NCBI GenBank assembly: GCA_041665165.1 | Contig: JBAYJJ010000013.1 | Span: forward strand, 1-29,855 | DNA from: MWCR01 sp041665165 | GTDB lineage: Bacteria; Patescibacteriota; Patescibacteriia; 2-12-FULL-60-25 | Length of the DNA stretch: 29,855 nucleotides | Direction of reading: 5' to 3' | Made by a program: the position numbers and the translations under genes | Shown here: positions 1 to 7,639 of the stretch, piece by piece | How the letters are laid out: each line of letters starts with the position of its first letter | Position numbering within the stretch: the stretch's first letter is position 1 | Notes under the pieces: model-generated | The model's input: only the letters and a program-made list of their open reading frames with translations | What the model was told of the DNA's origin: nothing | Databases searched by the model: none

Positions 1-37
1 CAGGTGAGTTAGGCCTTGTATGCGAGGTTAGTTGGCC

Positions 38-66
38 TTGACCTTCCTGCCTTTTCCTGCTACTTT
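38..66 (+). promoter_or_regulatory. Promoter of the first orphan gene
   Basis: TTGACC (38-43), a 17-base spacer and TACTTT (61-66) make a good sigma70-type promoter. It precedes the orphan gene starting at 130 and has the same CTTGAC core as the promoters of the other orphan genes in this window. Confidence 0.6.
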
Positions 67-85
67 CACTCCACAAAAGAGCTTG

Positions 86-114
86 CCCTGAGCGAGCGTA
101 AGTCAATGCGAGTC
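86..114 (+). repeat. Dispersed 29-nt repeat, copy 1
   Basis: This 29-nt stretch recurs at 15975-16003 with one mismatch. It begins CCCTGAGCGAGCGTAAGTCA. Here it lies in the leader of the first orphan gene, which argues against a start codon upstream of 130. Confidence 0.75.
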
Positions 115-129
115 GAATGGGAGGATGCG

Positions 130-1437
130 ATGCACATTTCAGAAGAGAAGAAGTTCGTGCTCCCTTACTGCGGAGCCAGGGTTGCTTTGAATGCCAAGTA
201 TCTGCAATCAAGCGACTTGGTCCAGATCGGCGACAAATTCGTCACCTTGAAGAACGACAAGTCCAAGAAGATGAAGGCCCATGCCAAAAGGCTCCAGGCT
301 GGATGGATTTGGCGCCGCAACCGCCAAATGGGCCACAACACGGGTCACAAATCCGAGTGGCAGCGCTATCCGTGCCTGTACTCGCTTTGGATGGCTGGCC
401 TGCACATCAATGATCGACAGCCCATTGAACACGAGCAGATTGCGCGCTTGATCGAAGGCGCACGGCAATACGCAAACTACCTTGTCCGTTTGCACAAAAT
501 CAGGCCTCATGACCTTGAACTTTTCGTGAATGAGTTTTCCGCGTCTGTTCAGGAGCTCTCCACCAAGCGCGCGCCGCGCAAAGTGGTCGCTCGCGCCAGG
601 TTTGCGGAAAGCGCTTCTACGGCACGCGCCAAACATTTGACCGACTCATCCGGCAAGTCCAACCCCATGGCCGTGGCCATGCAAGTCGGCGCTGGTATCG
701 GGCATTTGCAGGAGCGTGAGCAAGATGTGATCCGCATCGGCGCCAACCTGGATGCCAGGACGCTCCAAGTCTTCATGCTGATTCAGGAGCGCATCAGGCT
801 CTATTGGGACCTGTGGTGCTTCATTCACGACGGGCCGATCAACTACCAATCTGGAACCAAGCTCGGCATTACTTTGCCTGAGAAGCAGGCCCCGAGCCTT
901 TCGGAAATCATTGCCAACGAAGGCCACTCAGCCGCCATGACAAGACTGAGCATTCTCAATGTCCAGCTGTTGGGAGTTTCCGAGAGGCCGTTCGTGAACA
1001 ATGCCCGTCACCTCTGTGCAGACCTTGCATGGGCCATTGTCAGCACTGATCCAGCAATCAGGGGACACTATCTGCAAAAGGCGCGCGATGGCATGCTTTG
1101 GATCTTCGCCTGCCACTTCTGGTGGATGTTCTTCCTTGCACCTCTGTCCATGCTCATCCATGACCTCGAATCTGCCATGCGCGCCTTGCGTCGCGAGTCA
1201 GGCGAGAAGGACAAGGTCTTGATGATTACCAAGAGTCTTGCTCCCGATGAATTCGAGCATCTGGAAAAAGCACTGGCTGAATTCGAGAAGCGGCTGGGCA
1301 AGTGTTCGGACGAGCTGCTGGAACGCAAGATGAAGCCGCGCACCATAAAGGTCCTCAGGCTCATTCATCAGAAGATTCAGGCAAATGATTGGCGCGCAGT
1401 TAAAAAACTCGCGTCCAAGATGGCCCAGATATTCTGA
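130..1437 (+). CDS. Orphan protein of 435 residues
   Basis: I do not recognise this protein. ATG 130 is chosen because GGGAGG ends five bases upstream; the frame is open from 16 but that part runs through a promoter and a dispersed repeat. The product is basic, with a tryptophan-rich N-terminal part, a long alpha-helical middle and a hydrophobic aromatic segment (WIFACHFWWMFFLAPLSMLI) near residues 325-345 that could be one membrane helix or a buried helix. The C-terminal 80 residues look like charged helices, possibly coiled coil. It is a single-gene unit with its own promoter and terminator, like the other orphans here. Function unknown. Confidence 0.75.
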   Translation: MHISEEKKFVLPYCGARVALNAKYLQSSDLVQIGDKFVTLKNDKSKKMKAHAKRLQAGWIWRRNRQMGHNTGHKSEWQRYPCLYSLWMAGLHINDRQPIEHEQIARLIEGARQYANYLVRLHKIRPHDLELFVNEFSASVQELSTKRAPRKVVARARFAESASTARAKHLTDSSGKSNPMAVAMQVGAGIGHLQEREQDVIRIGANLDARTLQVFMLIQERIRLYWDLWCFIHDGPINYQSGTKLGITLPEKQAPSLSEIIANEGHSAAMTRLSILNVQLLGVSERPFVNNARHLCADLAWAIVSTDPAIRGHYLQKARDGMLWIFACHFWWMFFLAPLSMLIHDLESAMRALRRESGEKDKVLMITKSLAPDEFEHLEKALAEFEKRLGKCSDELLERKMKPRTIKVLRLIHQKIQANDWRAVKKLASKMAQIF

Positions 1438-1446
1438 AATCCCTCC

Positions 1447-1474
1447 AACCTCCCTTTATCAAGGGAGGTTTTTT
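1447..1474 (+). terminator. Rho-independent terminator
   Basis: A perfect 10-bp stem (AACCTCCCTT / AAGGGAGGTT) with a TATC loop runs into a T-run just after the stop codon of the first gene. The hairpin resembles the dispersed CCTTTATCAAGG palindrome family, so a repeat may have been recruited as the terminator. Confidence 0.75.
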
Positions 1475-1500
1475 GTAATTTGGTATCAAACCTCTTCGCT

Positions 1501-1556
1501 TCTCCTTTCTCAAGGAGACTTTAATATACTAGTACGCCGCCCCTTGAGAAAGGGGC
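1501..1556. repeat. Two short palindromes upstream of pyrB
   Basis: TCTCCTT/AAGGAGA (1501-1518) and GCCCCTT-GAGA-AAGGGGC (1539-1556) are hairpins of the same general family as the in-frame repeat in leuS at 19091-19124. They fill much of the 1475-1574 intergenic stretch. Confidence 0.55.
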
Positions 1557-1574
1557 TTGCGGGGTTTTCAGTAT

Positions 1575-1603
1575 TTGACATCTACCTGCTTAACCGCAAG
1601 AAT
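1575..1603 (+). promoter_or_regulatory. pyrB promoter
   Basis: TTGACA (1575-1580), a 17-base spacer and AAGAAT (1598-1603) lie 36 bases upstream of the pyrB start. I see no PyrR-type leader or attenuator in the short 5' UTR. Confidence 0.55.
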
Positions 1604-1638
1604 ACGGCGCAAAGTTGTACATTCCCAAGGAGGTAGTG

Positions 1639-2646
1639 ATGAGTAATCGACACAGGGCCAGAAGCAATAGACCACCCAGAAACGACAGCCCACATATGCC
1701 CTTCGGCGAAAACCGAAATGGACCGTGGTATGGCAAGGACATCCTATCGGTAGGCCAGTTCAAGCACGCGGATCTGGAATACATCTTCGGAGTAGCTCAC
1801 GAGATGCGCGAGATGGTGGAGAGGGTCGGCACGTTCGATCTTCTCAAGGGCAAGATTCTCGCGAACGTTTTCTACGAGCCCTCTACCCGCACTTCGGCAT
1901 CGTTTACATCTGCCATGGAACGGCTCGGCGGCTCAGTCATCCCCATCAACGAGGTGAAGTATTCCTCGGTGGCCAAGGGCGAATCCCTGCCTGATACGAT
2001 TCGATCCCTGGAGTGCTACGCGGACGTTATCGTCTTGCGCCATCCGGAAGTCGGCTCTGCTGCGCAGGCGGCCGAATACGCCAAGAAGCCGATTATCAAC
2101 GCTGGCGACGGGACCGGTGAACATCCCACCCAGGCACTGCTGGACCTTTTCACGATCAGTGAGGAGCTCGAGCGATTGGATGGGCTGACCGTAACCATGG
2201 TCGGCGACCTCAAGTACGGCCGGACAGTGCATTCTCTGGCCAGGTTACTCTCGCTCTACCGGGTGAACCTGCATTACTTGGCTCCTGAGATTCTCAGGAT
2301 GCCTAGAGAGATCATCGAGGAACTCAACGAGCGTCGTGTCCCCCAGCAGGAGTACACGGAACTTGAGGAAGTCATTTCCGACAGTGATGTGCTCTATGTC
2401 ACCCGTATCCAGAAGGAACGATTCGCTGATCCGGCGGACTACGAGAAGGTCCAAGGTTCTTACATCATCACGCCCGAGACCATGAAGGCCGCCAAGTCGG
2501 ACATGATCGTCATGCATCCTTTGCCGCGCGTCGGCGAAATCAGCATGGAGGTCGATTCTGATCCGCGGGCGGCCTACTTCCGCCAGATGGAATACGGCCT
2601 CTACGTGCGCATGGCGCTTCTTGCCATGGTCCTCGGCAAGGCCTAA
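1639..2646 (+). CDS. pyrB: Aspartate carbamoyltransferase catalytic chain
   Basis: Condenses carbamoyl phosphate with L-aspartate to give N-carbamoyl-L-aspartate in de novo pyrimidine synthesis (cytoplasm). The carbamoyl-phosphate motif FYEPSTRTSASF has its STRT at about 82-85. HPTQALLDL (H162), the MVGDLKYGRTVHSL segment and HPLPRVGEI (from H293) are all intact. The length (335 aa) is slightly above the usual 300-310 because of a polar N-terminal extension of about 30 residues. ATG 1639 is chosen for its AAGGAGG at 1627-1633. No regulatory chain (pyrI) or other pyr gene is nearby, so it is probably an unregulated catalytic trimer. Confidence 0.95.
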   Translation: MSNRHRARSNRPPRNDSPHMPFGENRNGPWYGKDILSVGQFKHADLEYIFGVAHEMREMVERVGTFDLLKGKILANVFYEPSTRTSASFTSAMERLGGSVIPINEVKYSSVAKGESLPDTIRSLECYADVIVLRHPEVGSAAQAAEYAKKPIINAGDGTGEHPTQALLDLFTISEELERLDGLTVTMVGDLKYGRTVHSLARLLSLYRVNLHYLAPEILRMPREIIEELNERRVPQQEYTELEEVISDSDVLYVTRIQKERFADPADYEKVQGSYIITPETMKAAKSDMIVMHPLPRVGEISMEVDSDPRAAYFRQMEYGLYVRMALLAMVLGKA

Positions 2647-2659
2647 CTCGCGCTTCTCT

Positions 2660-2682
2660 GACCGCTAGCAACGGTCTTTTTT
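2660..2682 (+). terminator. pyrB terminator
   Basis: GACCG / CGGTC stem with a seven-base loop, followed by TTTTTT, 13 bases after the pyrB stop. Confidence 0.75.
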
Positions 2683-2695
2683 ATTTGCCTAGCCC

Positions 2696-2724
2696 TTGAC
2701 CAAATCATGGTTTCGGTGTAAAAG
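2696..2724 (+). promoter_or_regulatory. Promoter of a small orphan gene
   Basis: TTGACC (2696-2701), a 17-base spacer and TAAAAG (2719-2724), followed by AGGAGG (2733-2738) and ATG 2744. The -35 region belongs to a 29-nt module repeated at 3103-3131. Confidence 0.7.
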
Positions 2725-2743
2725 AAACGACTAGGAGGAAGCT

Positions 2744-3091
2744 ATGACTGCAAGGACTAACCTGGAGTTGAACGATCTTTTGAGATTAAAATTTGTCGAC
2801 CTAGTCGAGACCTCTACTCTGGAGTTTGCTAAGTTGCTTCGGGTACCTGAGGCGCCTACGGAACAGCACCTTCAAGCACTTAACGCGATCTTGATCTGGA
2901 AGGTTTATGCCCTCATTTCTGATAAAGGGAGTCTGGAGGCGTTGAGAAGGGAGTGCGATGCCTTGGGTCGATTGGTACCTCATGCAAAATTTGAGCAATA
3001 CAATGCATCGCCTAGTTACTGGGCCTCGCGATGGTTGGGCTACAAAGATCTGATTGGACATTCTATTCGTGTATTGGAGGCAACCTCCTAG
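2744..3091 (+). CDS. Small orphan protein (115 aa)
   Basis: I do not recognise this protein. It appears soluble and mostly helical (leucine-rich N-terminal half; WKVYALISDKG and SYWASRWLGYKDLIGH stretches), with no signal peptide or membrane segment. It has a near-consensus promoter, AGGAGG five bases before ATG 2744, and a terminator that begins in the stop codon. The same cassette style and a duplicated intergenic module link it to the next gene. Confidence 0.7.
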   Translation: MTARTNLELNDLLRLKFVDLVETSTLEFAKLLRVPEAPTEQHLQALNAILIWKVYALISDKGSLEALRRECDALGRLVPHAKFEQYNASPSYWASRWLGYKDLIGHSIRVLEATS

Positions 3092-3112
3092 ATCGCAGAT
3101 GCGGTCTTTTTT
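3091..3112 (+). terminator. Terminator overlapping a stop codon
   Basis: GATCGC / GCGGTC stem (one G-U pair) with loop AGAT, followed by TTTTTT. The first stem base is the last base of the TAG stop codon. Confidence 0.7.
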
Positions 3113-3125
3113 GTTTGCCTGGCCC

Positions 3126-3154
3126 TTGACTGTAGGGCAAAATTGTGATACAAA
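3126..3154 (+). promoter_or_regulatory. Promoter of the 151-aa orphan gene
   Basis: TTGACT (3126-3131), a 17-base spacer and TACAAA (3149-3154), leaving a short leader before AGGAGG (3188-3193) and ATG 3198. Confidence 0.7.
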
Positions 3155-3197
3155 ACTCAATCGCGGCGCAACAACACCAAGCCGCGCAGGAGGCTAA

Positions 3198-3653
3198 ATG
3201 CACCTTATACCGCCGACCGCAGCTTTCATGATCAAGGGCGGCCAGATTGATATGGCCGTCACAGCACTGACCAAAGGCCTGAACGAGGAGTTCGGAATCG
3301 AGATGGCCTCGATTCTCAAGTATGCCCTCACGAACGTCCTGACCTATGCCTATGACTTCGACCTCGTGCCACTGGAAAAGGATTTGAAGGACGTCAGGGA
3401 ATACCTGGACAGTATGGAGCATGATCCGGCCGGGCTCCAGCACGAATGCATCCTGGCTTTGGCCACTTTGCGCCACGAGGTTGGCGTGGATTTGCTCAGT
3501 CTCCCGGCTGCCTGCGAAATGACCAAACTCGGCATGCCCCTGTACATCACTTTTTTGAGCCTCATCGGAGCAATGTGCATGGCCTGGCTCGACGAGAGGA
3601 ATGGCGTCAGACAACTGAGCCACGTCAAACTACGTTTACTCCGCACCCACTAA
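3198..3653 (+). CDS. Small orphan protein (151 aa)
   Basis: Unrecognised. AGGAGG sits four bases before ATG 3198. The product is helical, with conserved-looking acidic/leucine segments (DLKDVREYLDSMEHD) and a hydrophobic stretch near residues 113-132 (MPLYITFLSLIGAMCMAWL) that could be a single C-terminal membrane helix. The gene is monocistronic; its stop codon lies in the loop of its own terminator. Confidence 0.7.
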   Translation: MHLIPPTAAFMIKGGQIDMAVTALTKGLNEEFGIEMASILKYALTNVLTYAYDFDLVPLEKDLKDVREYLDSMEHDPAGLQHECILALATLRHEVGVDLLSLPAACEMTKLGMPLYITFLSLIGAMCMAWLDERNGVRQLSHVKLRLLRTH

Positions 3654-3667
3654 CGGGTGCTTTTTTT
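3643..3667 (+). terminator. Terminator with the stop codon in its loop
   Basis: GCACCC (3643-3648) / GGGTGC (3655-3660) stem followed by seven T; the TAA stop (3651-3653) is inside the loop. Confidence 0.8.
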
Positions 3668-3732
3668 GTTTGCACATCCACACGATTGACCGATGAGAAA
3701 AAATGTGCAACTAATATATAAACACCAAGAAA

Positions 3733-4203
3733 CAAAAACCAAGATCCAAACAAAAACCAAACACACAAATTACAATCTAAGTTTTATTACAAATATGCCG
3801 AAACACGAGTTTGATCTTGAAAAGAGGACAACGGAGTTCGCGAAGCAGATAATAATACTTTGCGGCCAGTTGCCGAGGAGTCCGGTTATTCTTCCGATTA
3901 TCAGTCAGATAGTCAGGTCTGCAGGTTCTATTGGAGCTAATTATCGCGAAGCTAATGATTCGCTCGGAAAAAAAGATTTTATATTTCGTCTGAGGATAGT
4001 CCGCAAAGAAACCAAAGAGACTTTGCATTGGCTATATCTTTTGGAAACAGCTGTGCCGGAAAAAGTGAAGGAAATTCGAGAGCTGACGGATGAGAATATA
4101 CAACTTCGCAATATTTTTTCTGCGATGATCAATAATGCAATTAAGGCAAAGTCTTAATCCATTGGAATTTGATAATTGGTGTTTGTTTGGATCTTGGTTT
4201 TTG
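3733..4203 (+). mobile_element. Inverted-repeat unit A carrying a four-helix-bundle gene
   Basis: A 22-nt perfect inverted repeat (3733-3754 and 4182-4203, core AACCAAGATCCAAACAAA) brackets the four-helix-bundle ORF, and weaker complementarity extends outward on both sides. The arms are built from short CCAAA-like quasi-tandem units. The unit lies between the terminator of the upstream orphan and the promoter of the downstream lipoprotein gene, so it disrupts neither. TTGACC at 3686 may be a promoter for it. Mobility is inferred; no transposase is encoded. Confidence 0.6.
3795..4157 (+). CDS. Four-helix-bundle protein (S23/IVP-like), unit A
   Basis: A 120-residue protein of the four-helix-bundle family also named S23 ribosomal protein or 23S rRNA intervening-sequence protein. 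Family-type segments are the helix-1 region FDLEKRTTEFAKQII, then QIVRSAGSIGANYREANDSLGKKDF and RIVRKETKETLHWLYLL. ATG 3795 is preferred over ATG 3693, because the upstream codons lie in the inverted-repeat arm and read as low-complexity K/T/Q. No SD is visible. Family members bind nucleic acid or act as accessory proteins (as Avd does in diversity-generating retroelements), but the role here is unknown. Confidence 0.85.
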   Translation: MPKHEFDLEKRTTEFAKQIIILCGQLPRSPVILPIISQIVRSAGSIGANYREANDSLGKKDFIFRLRIVRKETKETLHWLYLLETAVPEKVKEIRELTDENIQLRNIFSAMINNAIKAKS

Positions 4204-4233
4204 GTGTTTGGTTTTTCTTCCACAGATTAGCCC

Positions 4234-4261
4234 TTGACAAACTCGTCATTTTTGCTACCTT
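4234..4261 (+). promoter_or_regulatory. Promoter of the Asp-rich lipoprotein gene
   Basis: TTGACA (4234-4239), a 16-base spacer and TACCTT (4256-4261), starting just outside the right arm of unit A. Confidence 0.6.
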
Positions 4262-4335
4262 GGAAGCAGAGTGCGGAGCAGCGAATCCTCGAGGTGGTCT
4301 CGACTTTGCTTGCTCTTTTTTAGTGGGAGAGTCTC

Positions 4336-5277
4336 ATGAAAAAGTTTCAGATGTTCGTGGGTTTTACGGCAGTCGTTGCTTGCAGCGAATTGGGTTGCGA
4401 CATGCGCCCGTTCGTGGCCAAGGACATGGAAGATGCCGGAGGCTTTTTGGAATTGCCTCATTCTTCCCTGGCTGACGGCGGTCAGGACACAGAGGACGCA
4501 CAGGACACAGAGGACTCTGGCAACGGCCCGGACTCAGCCGAGGTGGGGAAAGCCATCCAAATCGGAAAACGAGACCCGTCGCTCGTTGAAAAGGACGCCC
4601 AGGACTCAGAGGACAGCAAAGACTCAGGCCTGAGTCTGGATGAGCTTCCGACCGCCATTCTGATCAGCACGTGCGAAAGCGAGCCAGACGAAGTGGCTGT
4701 GCCTTGGCCGACAAAAGGCTATCACTTTTGCGAAACCATCCAAGCAGTCGCGTATCGCGCAGATGACGAGGGCGCGTACGGCGTCTCAGCCAAGTATTCC
4801 TGGCAAATCCATGACGACCAGGTTGCGGTTTTCGCAAATGAGCCTGAGTATGAGCACAAAGGCCTGCGGCATGTGGTTGCTAAGCGAGACATGTTCGGCT
4901 TGCCAGAGCTTGCGCAAGAGCCGGAAACCGAATTCACGGTCTGTGTTGAACCTCTTGGCGGTTGGCCACCTGGGTATGGCCCGTTGTGCCGCGCACTGCC
5001 CATCAGGGCCGTGGTCAATGTCTACAGCCCGTGGTGCTTCTCGGGCACCACCTTCCAATCTGACTGCGATTTCATCCAGGTGATCCAGGACGGCCGCTAT
5101 CTCACGATCGAGCCTGATGGCCAAGGATCCATCTGGGGCAAAGAAATCCATTTCTACTTGAACGGCTTGTTCTACCAAGCCACGCTCAGCGACGCAGACA
5201 ACATGCAAGGCACTGTCACTGACCCGTCCGAGCAACAAGTGCTGGGCGGCTGGAGCGCGTACAAATATACGATGTAG
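4336..5277 (+). CDS. Putative secreted lipoprotein with acidic linker
   Basis: Unrecognised 313-aa exported protein. A short signal peptide (MKKFQMFVGFTAVVA) ends in a lipobox-like V-V-A-C with Cys16 as the likely lipidated residue. Residues 45-105 form an Asp/Glu/Ser-rich linker with quasi-repeats (QDTEDAQDTEDSG, DAQDSEDSKDSG), which may bind cations or act as a flexible stalk. The C-terminal 200 residues look like a beta-rich globular domain with several Cys (C116, C134 and others) that could form disulfides. GGGAGAG lies upstream of ATG 4336. It is probably surface exposed; function unknown. Confidence 0.7.
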   Translation: MKKFQMFVGFTAVVACSELGCDMRPFVAKDMEDAGGFLELPHSSLADGGQDTEDAQDTEDSGNGPDSAEVGKAIQIGKRDPSLVEKDAQDSEDSKDSGLSLDELPTAILISTCESEPDEVAVPWPTKGYHFCETIQAVAYRADDEGAYGVSAKYSWQIHDDQVAVFANEPEYEHKGLRHVVAKRDMFGLPELAQEPETEFTVCVEPLGGWPPGYGPLCRALPIRAVVNVYSPWCFSGTTFQSDCDFIQVIQDGRYLTIEPDGQGSIWGKEIHFYLNGLFYQATLSDADNMQGTVTDPSEQQVLGGWSAYKYTM

Positions 5278-5282
5278 CTCAA

Positions 5283-5307
5283 TCCCTCGCACTCGCGGGG
5301 GACTTTT
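5283..5307 (+). terminator. Terminator of the lipoprotein gene
   Basis: TCCCTCGC / GCGGGGGA stem (8 bp, one wobble) with loop ACTC, then CTTTT. Confidence 0.6.
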
Positions 5308-5331
5308 ATGACTAGAGGCCGCTAGTCGGTT

Positions 5332-5353
5332 CCTCTCCTCAGCTGAGGAGAGG
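5332..5353. repeat. 22-nt perfect palindrome
   Basis: CCTCTCCTCAG followed immediately by its reverse complement CTGAGGAGAGG, then CTAGGTGAGG. This layout matches the widespread CTCTCC-stem/GAGAGG-CTAGGGTGAGG palindromic repeat family (recalled, not searched). It is the only notable content of 5308-5398. Confidence 0.6.
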
Positions 5354-5398
5354 CTAGGTGAGGTCGATACCATTTAACTAACTAGACAATCAGGGCTC

Positions 5399-6781
5399 AT
5401 GATGCGAAAATACCCGCATATGAAAAAACCCAATGTTCTTTGGTACAAGATCGGCTTATTATTTGTTTTGATAATTATTGTGGCCCTGGCTAGCGCGGGT
5501 CTTTGGCAACGGGAACGAATTAAAAATTTGGAATCCCAGATTAAGCAGAATATTTATCAAGCTTCCCAATATAAAGCACCTCAAGCCAACCAGCCCGCCT
5601 CGACTGCTTCTTGTGAGCCAATTAGGGGAGAGCTTCGGGTTGGCAAGGCAATTTTGTCTTATCAGCAAAACCAAAACGTACAAGTCTATTACGAAAAAGA
5701 TGCAGGCACGCCTGCCGAAGTACTTTTTGAATCCGTGCCCATAGGAATTGCCGGAGGGTCGGTGCCTGTATTTTCCACCACAACTGAACCCGAAATTGTT
5801 TTGTTGAAAACTGGAGATGCAGACATGGGTTGGCAATATTTTAATCAATACTACATTGATGTCACCTCCGGAAAAGCCGTTTCAGTTAATAGTCGTCTGG
5901 AGAATGGTACGACGAGTTTTGAAGTTGGTGGGACTGGTCTAAACAAAACTCAGATTGAATTAAATATTAAAAATCCTTGTATTTATAGCGGCGAACTTTC
6001 TCAATTTCATTGCACGACTCCCACCTCTACATTGCTGGGTTTGGATGTAAATGGGAAAAAAATTCCATTGCAGAAATCTTTAGCCATGTCTTGCGGTGAT
6101 ACGCCTGAAAATTTTTGTTATGATCCAAGGCCTAAATTTAATTTTTTAGGAATCAACAAAGATTTAACCAAGGTTTTCTTTGGGGTGATGTCTAGCTATG
6201 CTGGTTTTGAAGGGTCGAATATCCAAGGATTGTTTAGTCTCGATGTGAAATCTGGGGCAGTTTCGAGTATTTCATCAAACGATTTTGTTTCCAATAGAGA
6301 TGCGATGATAAGCAATTTTCCTGTTAAATTTTACGGAACTGAAGGTGCCTGGAAAAACTACTCCAACAAAAATATTGGCTTCTCGATACAAATTCCAAAA
6401 ATGTGGAACATGGATGATACAACTAATGATTTAGTTATCCTCGACAATGTCAAAGAAGGCGGAGCTGCAAGGGGTGGGATGCCGGATGGCGCCATCAAGA
6501 TGGACATCCAGTGGGTTTCCGGGAGTCTCGACGAAAGCGTAAATTGCACGGAAAAGAGTGAAGGCACTGTACAGATTTCCTGTGGAGACGTTGTAATCAA
6601 TGGCGTAACTTTCAGAAAGAAAATTAGTAATTCCGATATTGAAGGGGGCCACCATGAAATAATAATTGCAGCCAAAAAAGGTGACCGTATTTTTACAGCC
6701 ACTAGCTTCATACCTTTCGGCCCCAGCCAGGAAGCCGGAATCCAAATCGTTAATAAAATGTTCAATTCTCTAAAATTTTGA
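5399..6781 (+). CDS. Membrane-anchored protein with C-terminal PsbP-like domain
   Basis: A 460-aa exported protein. Residues 15-35 form one N-terminal membrane helix (KIGLLFVLIIIVALASAGLW), followed by a short coiled-coil-like segment and a long beta-rich extracytoplasmic region. From about residue 318 a PsbP-like module begins (AWKNYSNKNIGFSIQIPKMW), clearly related to the 7015-7638 product (TWREYLNKDLGLSFQLPEKW) and more distantly to the minus-strand lipoprotein at 8847-9440. ATG 5399, 5402 and 5420 are all possible starts; none has a convincing SD. The PsbP-like fold is common in CPR lipoproteins, but its ligand is not known. Confidence 0.75.
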   Translation: MMRKYPHMKKPNVLWYKIGLLFVLIIIVALASAGLWQRERIKNLESQIKQNIYQASQYKAPQANQPASTASCEPIRGELRVGKAILSYQQNQNVQVYYEKDAGTPAEVLFESVPIGIAGGSVPVFSTTTEPEIVLLKTGDADMGWQYFNQYYIDVTSGKAVSVNSRLENGTTSFEVGGTGLNKTQIELNIKNPCIYSGELSQFHCTTPTSTLLGLDVNGKKIPLQKSLAMSCGDTPENFCYDPRPKFNFLGINKDLTKVFFGVMSSYAGFEGSNIQGLFSLDVKSGAVSSISSNDFVSNRDAMISNFPVKFYGTEGAWKNYSNKNIGFSIQIPKMWNMDDTTNDLVILDNVKEGGAARGGMPDGAIKMDIQWVSGSLDESVNCTEKSEGTVQISCGDVVINGVTFRKKISNSDIEGGHHEIIIAAKKGDRIFTATSFIPFGPSQEAGIQIVNKMFNSLKF

Positions 6782-6785
6782 TTTT

Positions 6786-7004
6786 ATGAACAGAAGCCTT
6801 GCTTTAAAAATCGTTTTGGTCCTTAGTATCTGTGGCATGCTCTTCTCTGGCTACCTATCTTACGGCGAATTGTTTCGCCAAACTTGCCCTTTGGCCGGAG
6901 CCTGCACTTCAGTCGGGAGCATCCCAGCCTGCGTGTATGGGTTTGTGATGTATGCAGCCGTGTTTATTGTCTGCGTATGGGGTCTGAAGTCTAAAAAGGT
7001 TTAG
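6786..7004 (+). CDS. Small two-helix membrane protein, VKOR-like
   Basis: A 72-aa protein with membrane helices at about 7-27 and 48-66 and a short Cys-containing loop between them (QTCPLAGACTSVGSIPACVYGFVMY). The C-x5-C pair followed by IPACVYGFVMY recalls part of vitamin K epoxide reductase-like (VKOR) thiol oxidases, but it is far shorter than a four-helix VKOR. It may be a reduced relative or something else that forms disulfides. It lies between two PsbP-like-domain genes with gaps of 4 and 10 bases, so the three are probably co-transcribed and act on the same extracytoplasmic proteins. Confidence 0.6.
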   Translation: MNRSLALKIVLVLSICGMLFSGYLSYGELFRQTCPLAGACTSVGSIPACVYGFVMYAAVFIVCVWGLKSKKV

Positions 7005-7014
7005 CTCGTCAATT

Positions 7015-7638
7015 ATGAAGTTTAAGATGAGTCACAAAATCGGCCTTCTGGCTGCAGTTGTCCTGATGATAATCGTGGCTGGAATCTATTTTTGGCCGAA
7101 GAAGCCTGCGCCCCAGCCACCTGCGCCACAAACAACCCAATCTTTGCCAGCTCAAGCGCTGACAAGCCCAAAACCAAGTTTTTTCAGCGCAACAGGTACA
7201 TGGAGGGAGTATTTGAACAAAGACTTGGGCTTGTCTTTTCAGCTTCCGGAAAAGTGGAATGTAGATGACAAGCAAAACAAAAATCTTGTGCTGGTAGACA
7301 ATGTGCAGTTGATCCCAAGCAATTATGCAGGCGGCATACCTGACGGGTGGGTCAAGATCGATATTGAAAATATACCAGATGTGCCTTTGGGCGATTGGAT
7401 TGATTGCGCGAAAAAAGTTGAGGGCACGCTGAGCTGCGAAGAAACTGACATCAATGGCAAGACTTTCAGGATGAGAGCCGTTTCAAGCGCTACAGAAGGG
7501 CCTCATAAGGAGCTGATGATCGGCATAAAAACGAAAAACGGAATTTTAGCCGCAATCGGTTATGCACCGCAGGGGAGCAACCAGGAAAATGCCATGCAAA
7601 CCATAGAAAAGATCTTTAGGACTTTAAAATTGAACTAA
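7015..7638 (+). CDS. Membrane-anchored PsbP-like-domain protein
   Basis: 207 aa: an N-terminal membrane helix (residues 6-24), a Pro/Gln/Thr-rich linker (KKPAPQPPAPQTTQS) and one PsbP-like domain from about residue 61 to the end. The domain shares its opening (WREYLNKDLGLSFQLPEKWNVDD), GGIPDGWVKIDI and the C-terminal MQTIEKIFRTLKL pattern with the last third of the 5399-6781 product. This points to duplication, with the larger gene having gained or kept an extra upstream domain. No SD. Confidence 0.7.
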   Translation: MKFKMSHKIGLLAAVVLMIIVAGIYFWPKKPAPQPPAPQTTQSLPAQALTSPKPSFFSATGTWREYLNKDLGLSFQLPEKWNVDDKQNKNLVLVDNVQLIPSNYAGGIPDGWVKIDIENIPDVPLGDWIDCAKKVEGTLSCEETDINGKTFRMRAVSSATEGPHKELMIGIKTKNGILAAIGYAPQGSNQENAMQTIEKIFRTLKLN

Positions 7639-7639
7639 T

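Noticed and set aside
16..129. N-terminal extension of the first orphan gene
   Set aside because: The open frame begins at TTG 16 but overlaps a promoter and a dispersed repeat; ATG 130 has the SD.
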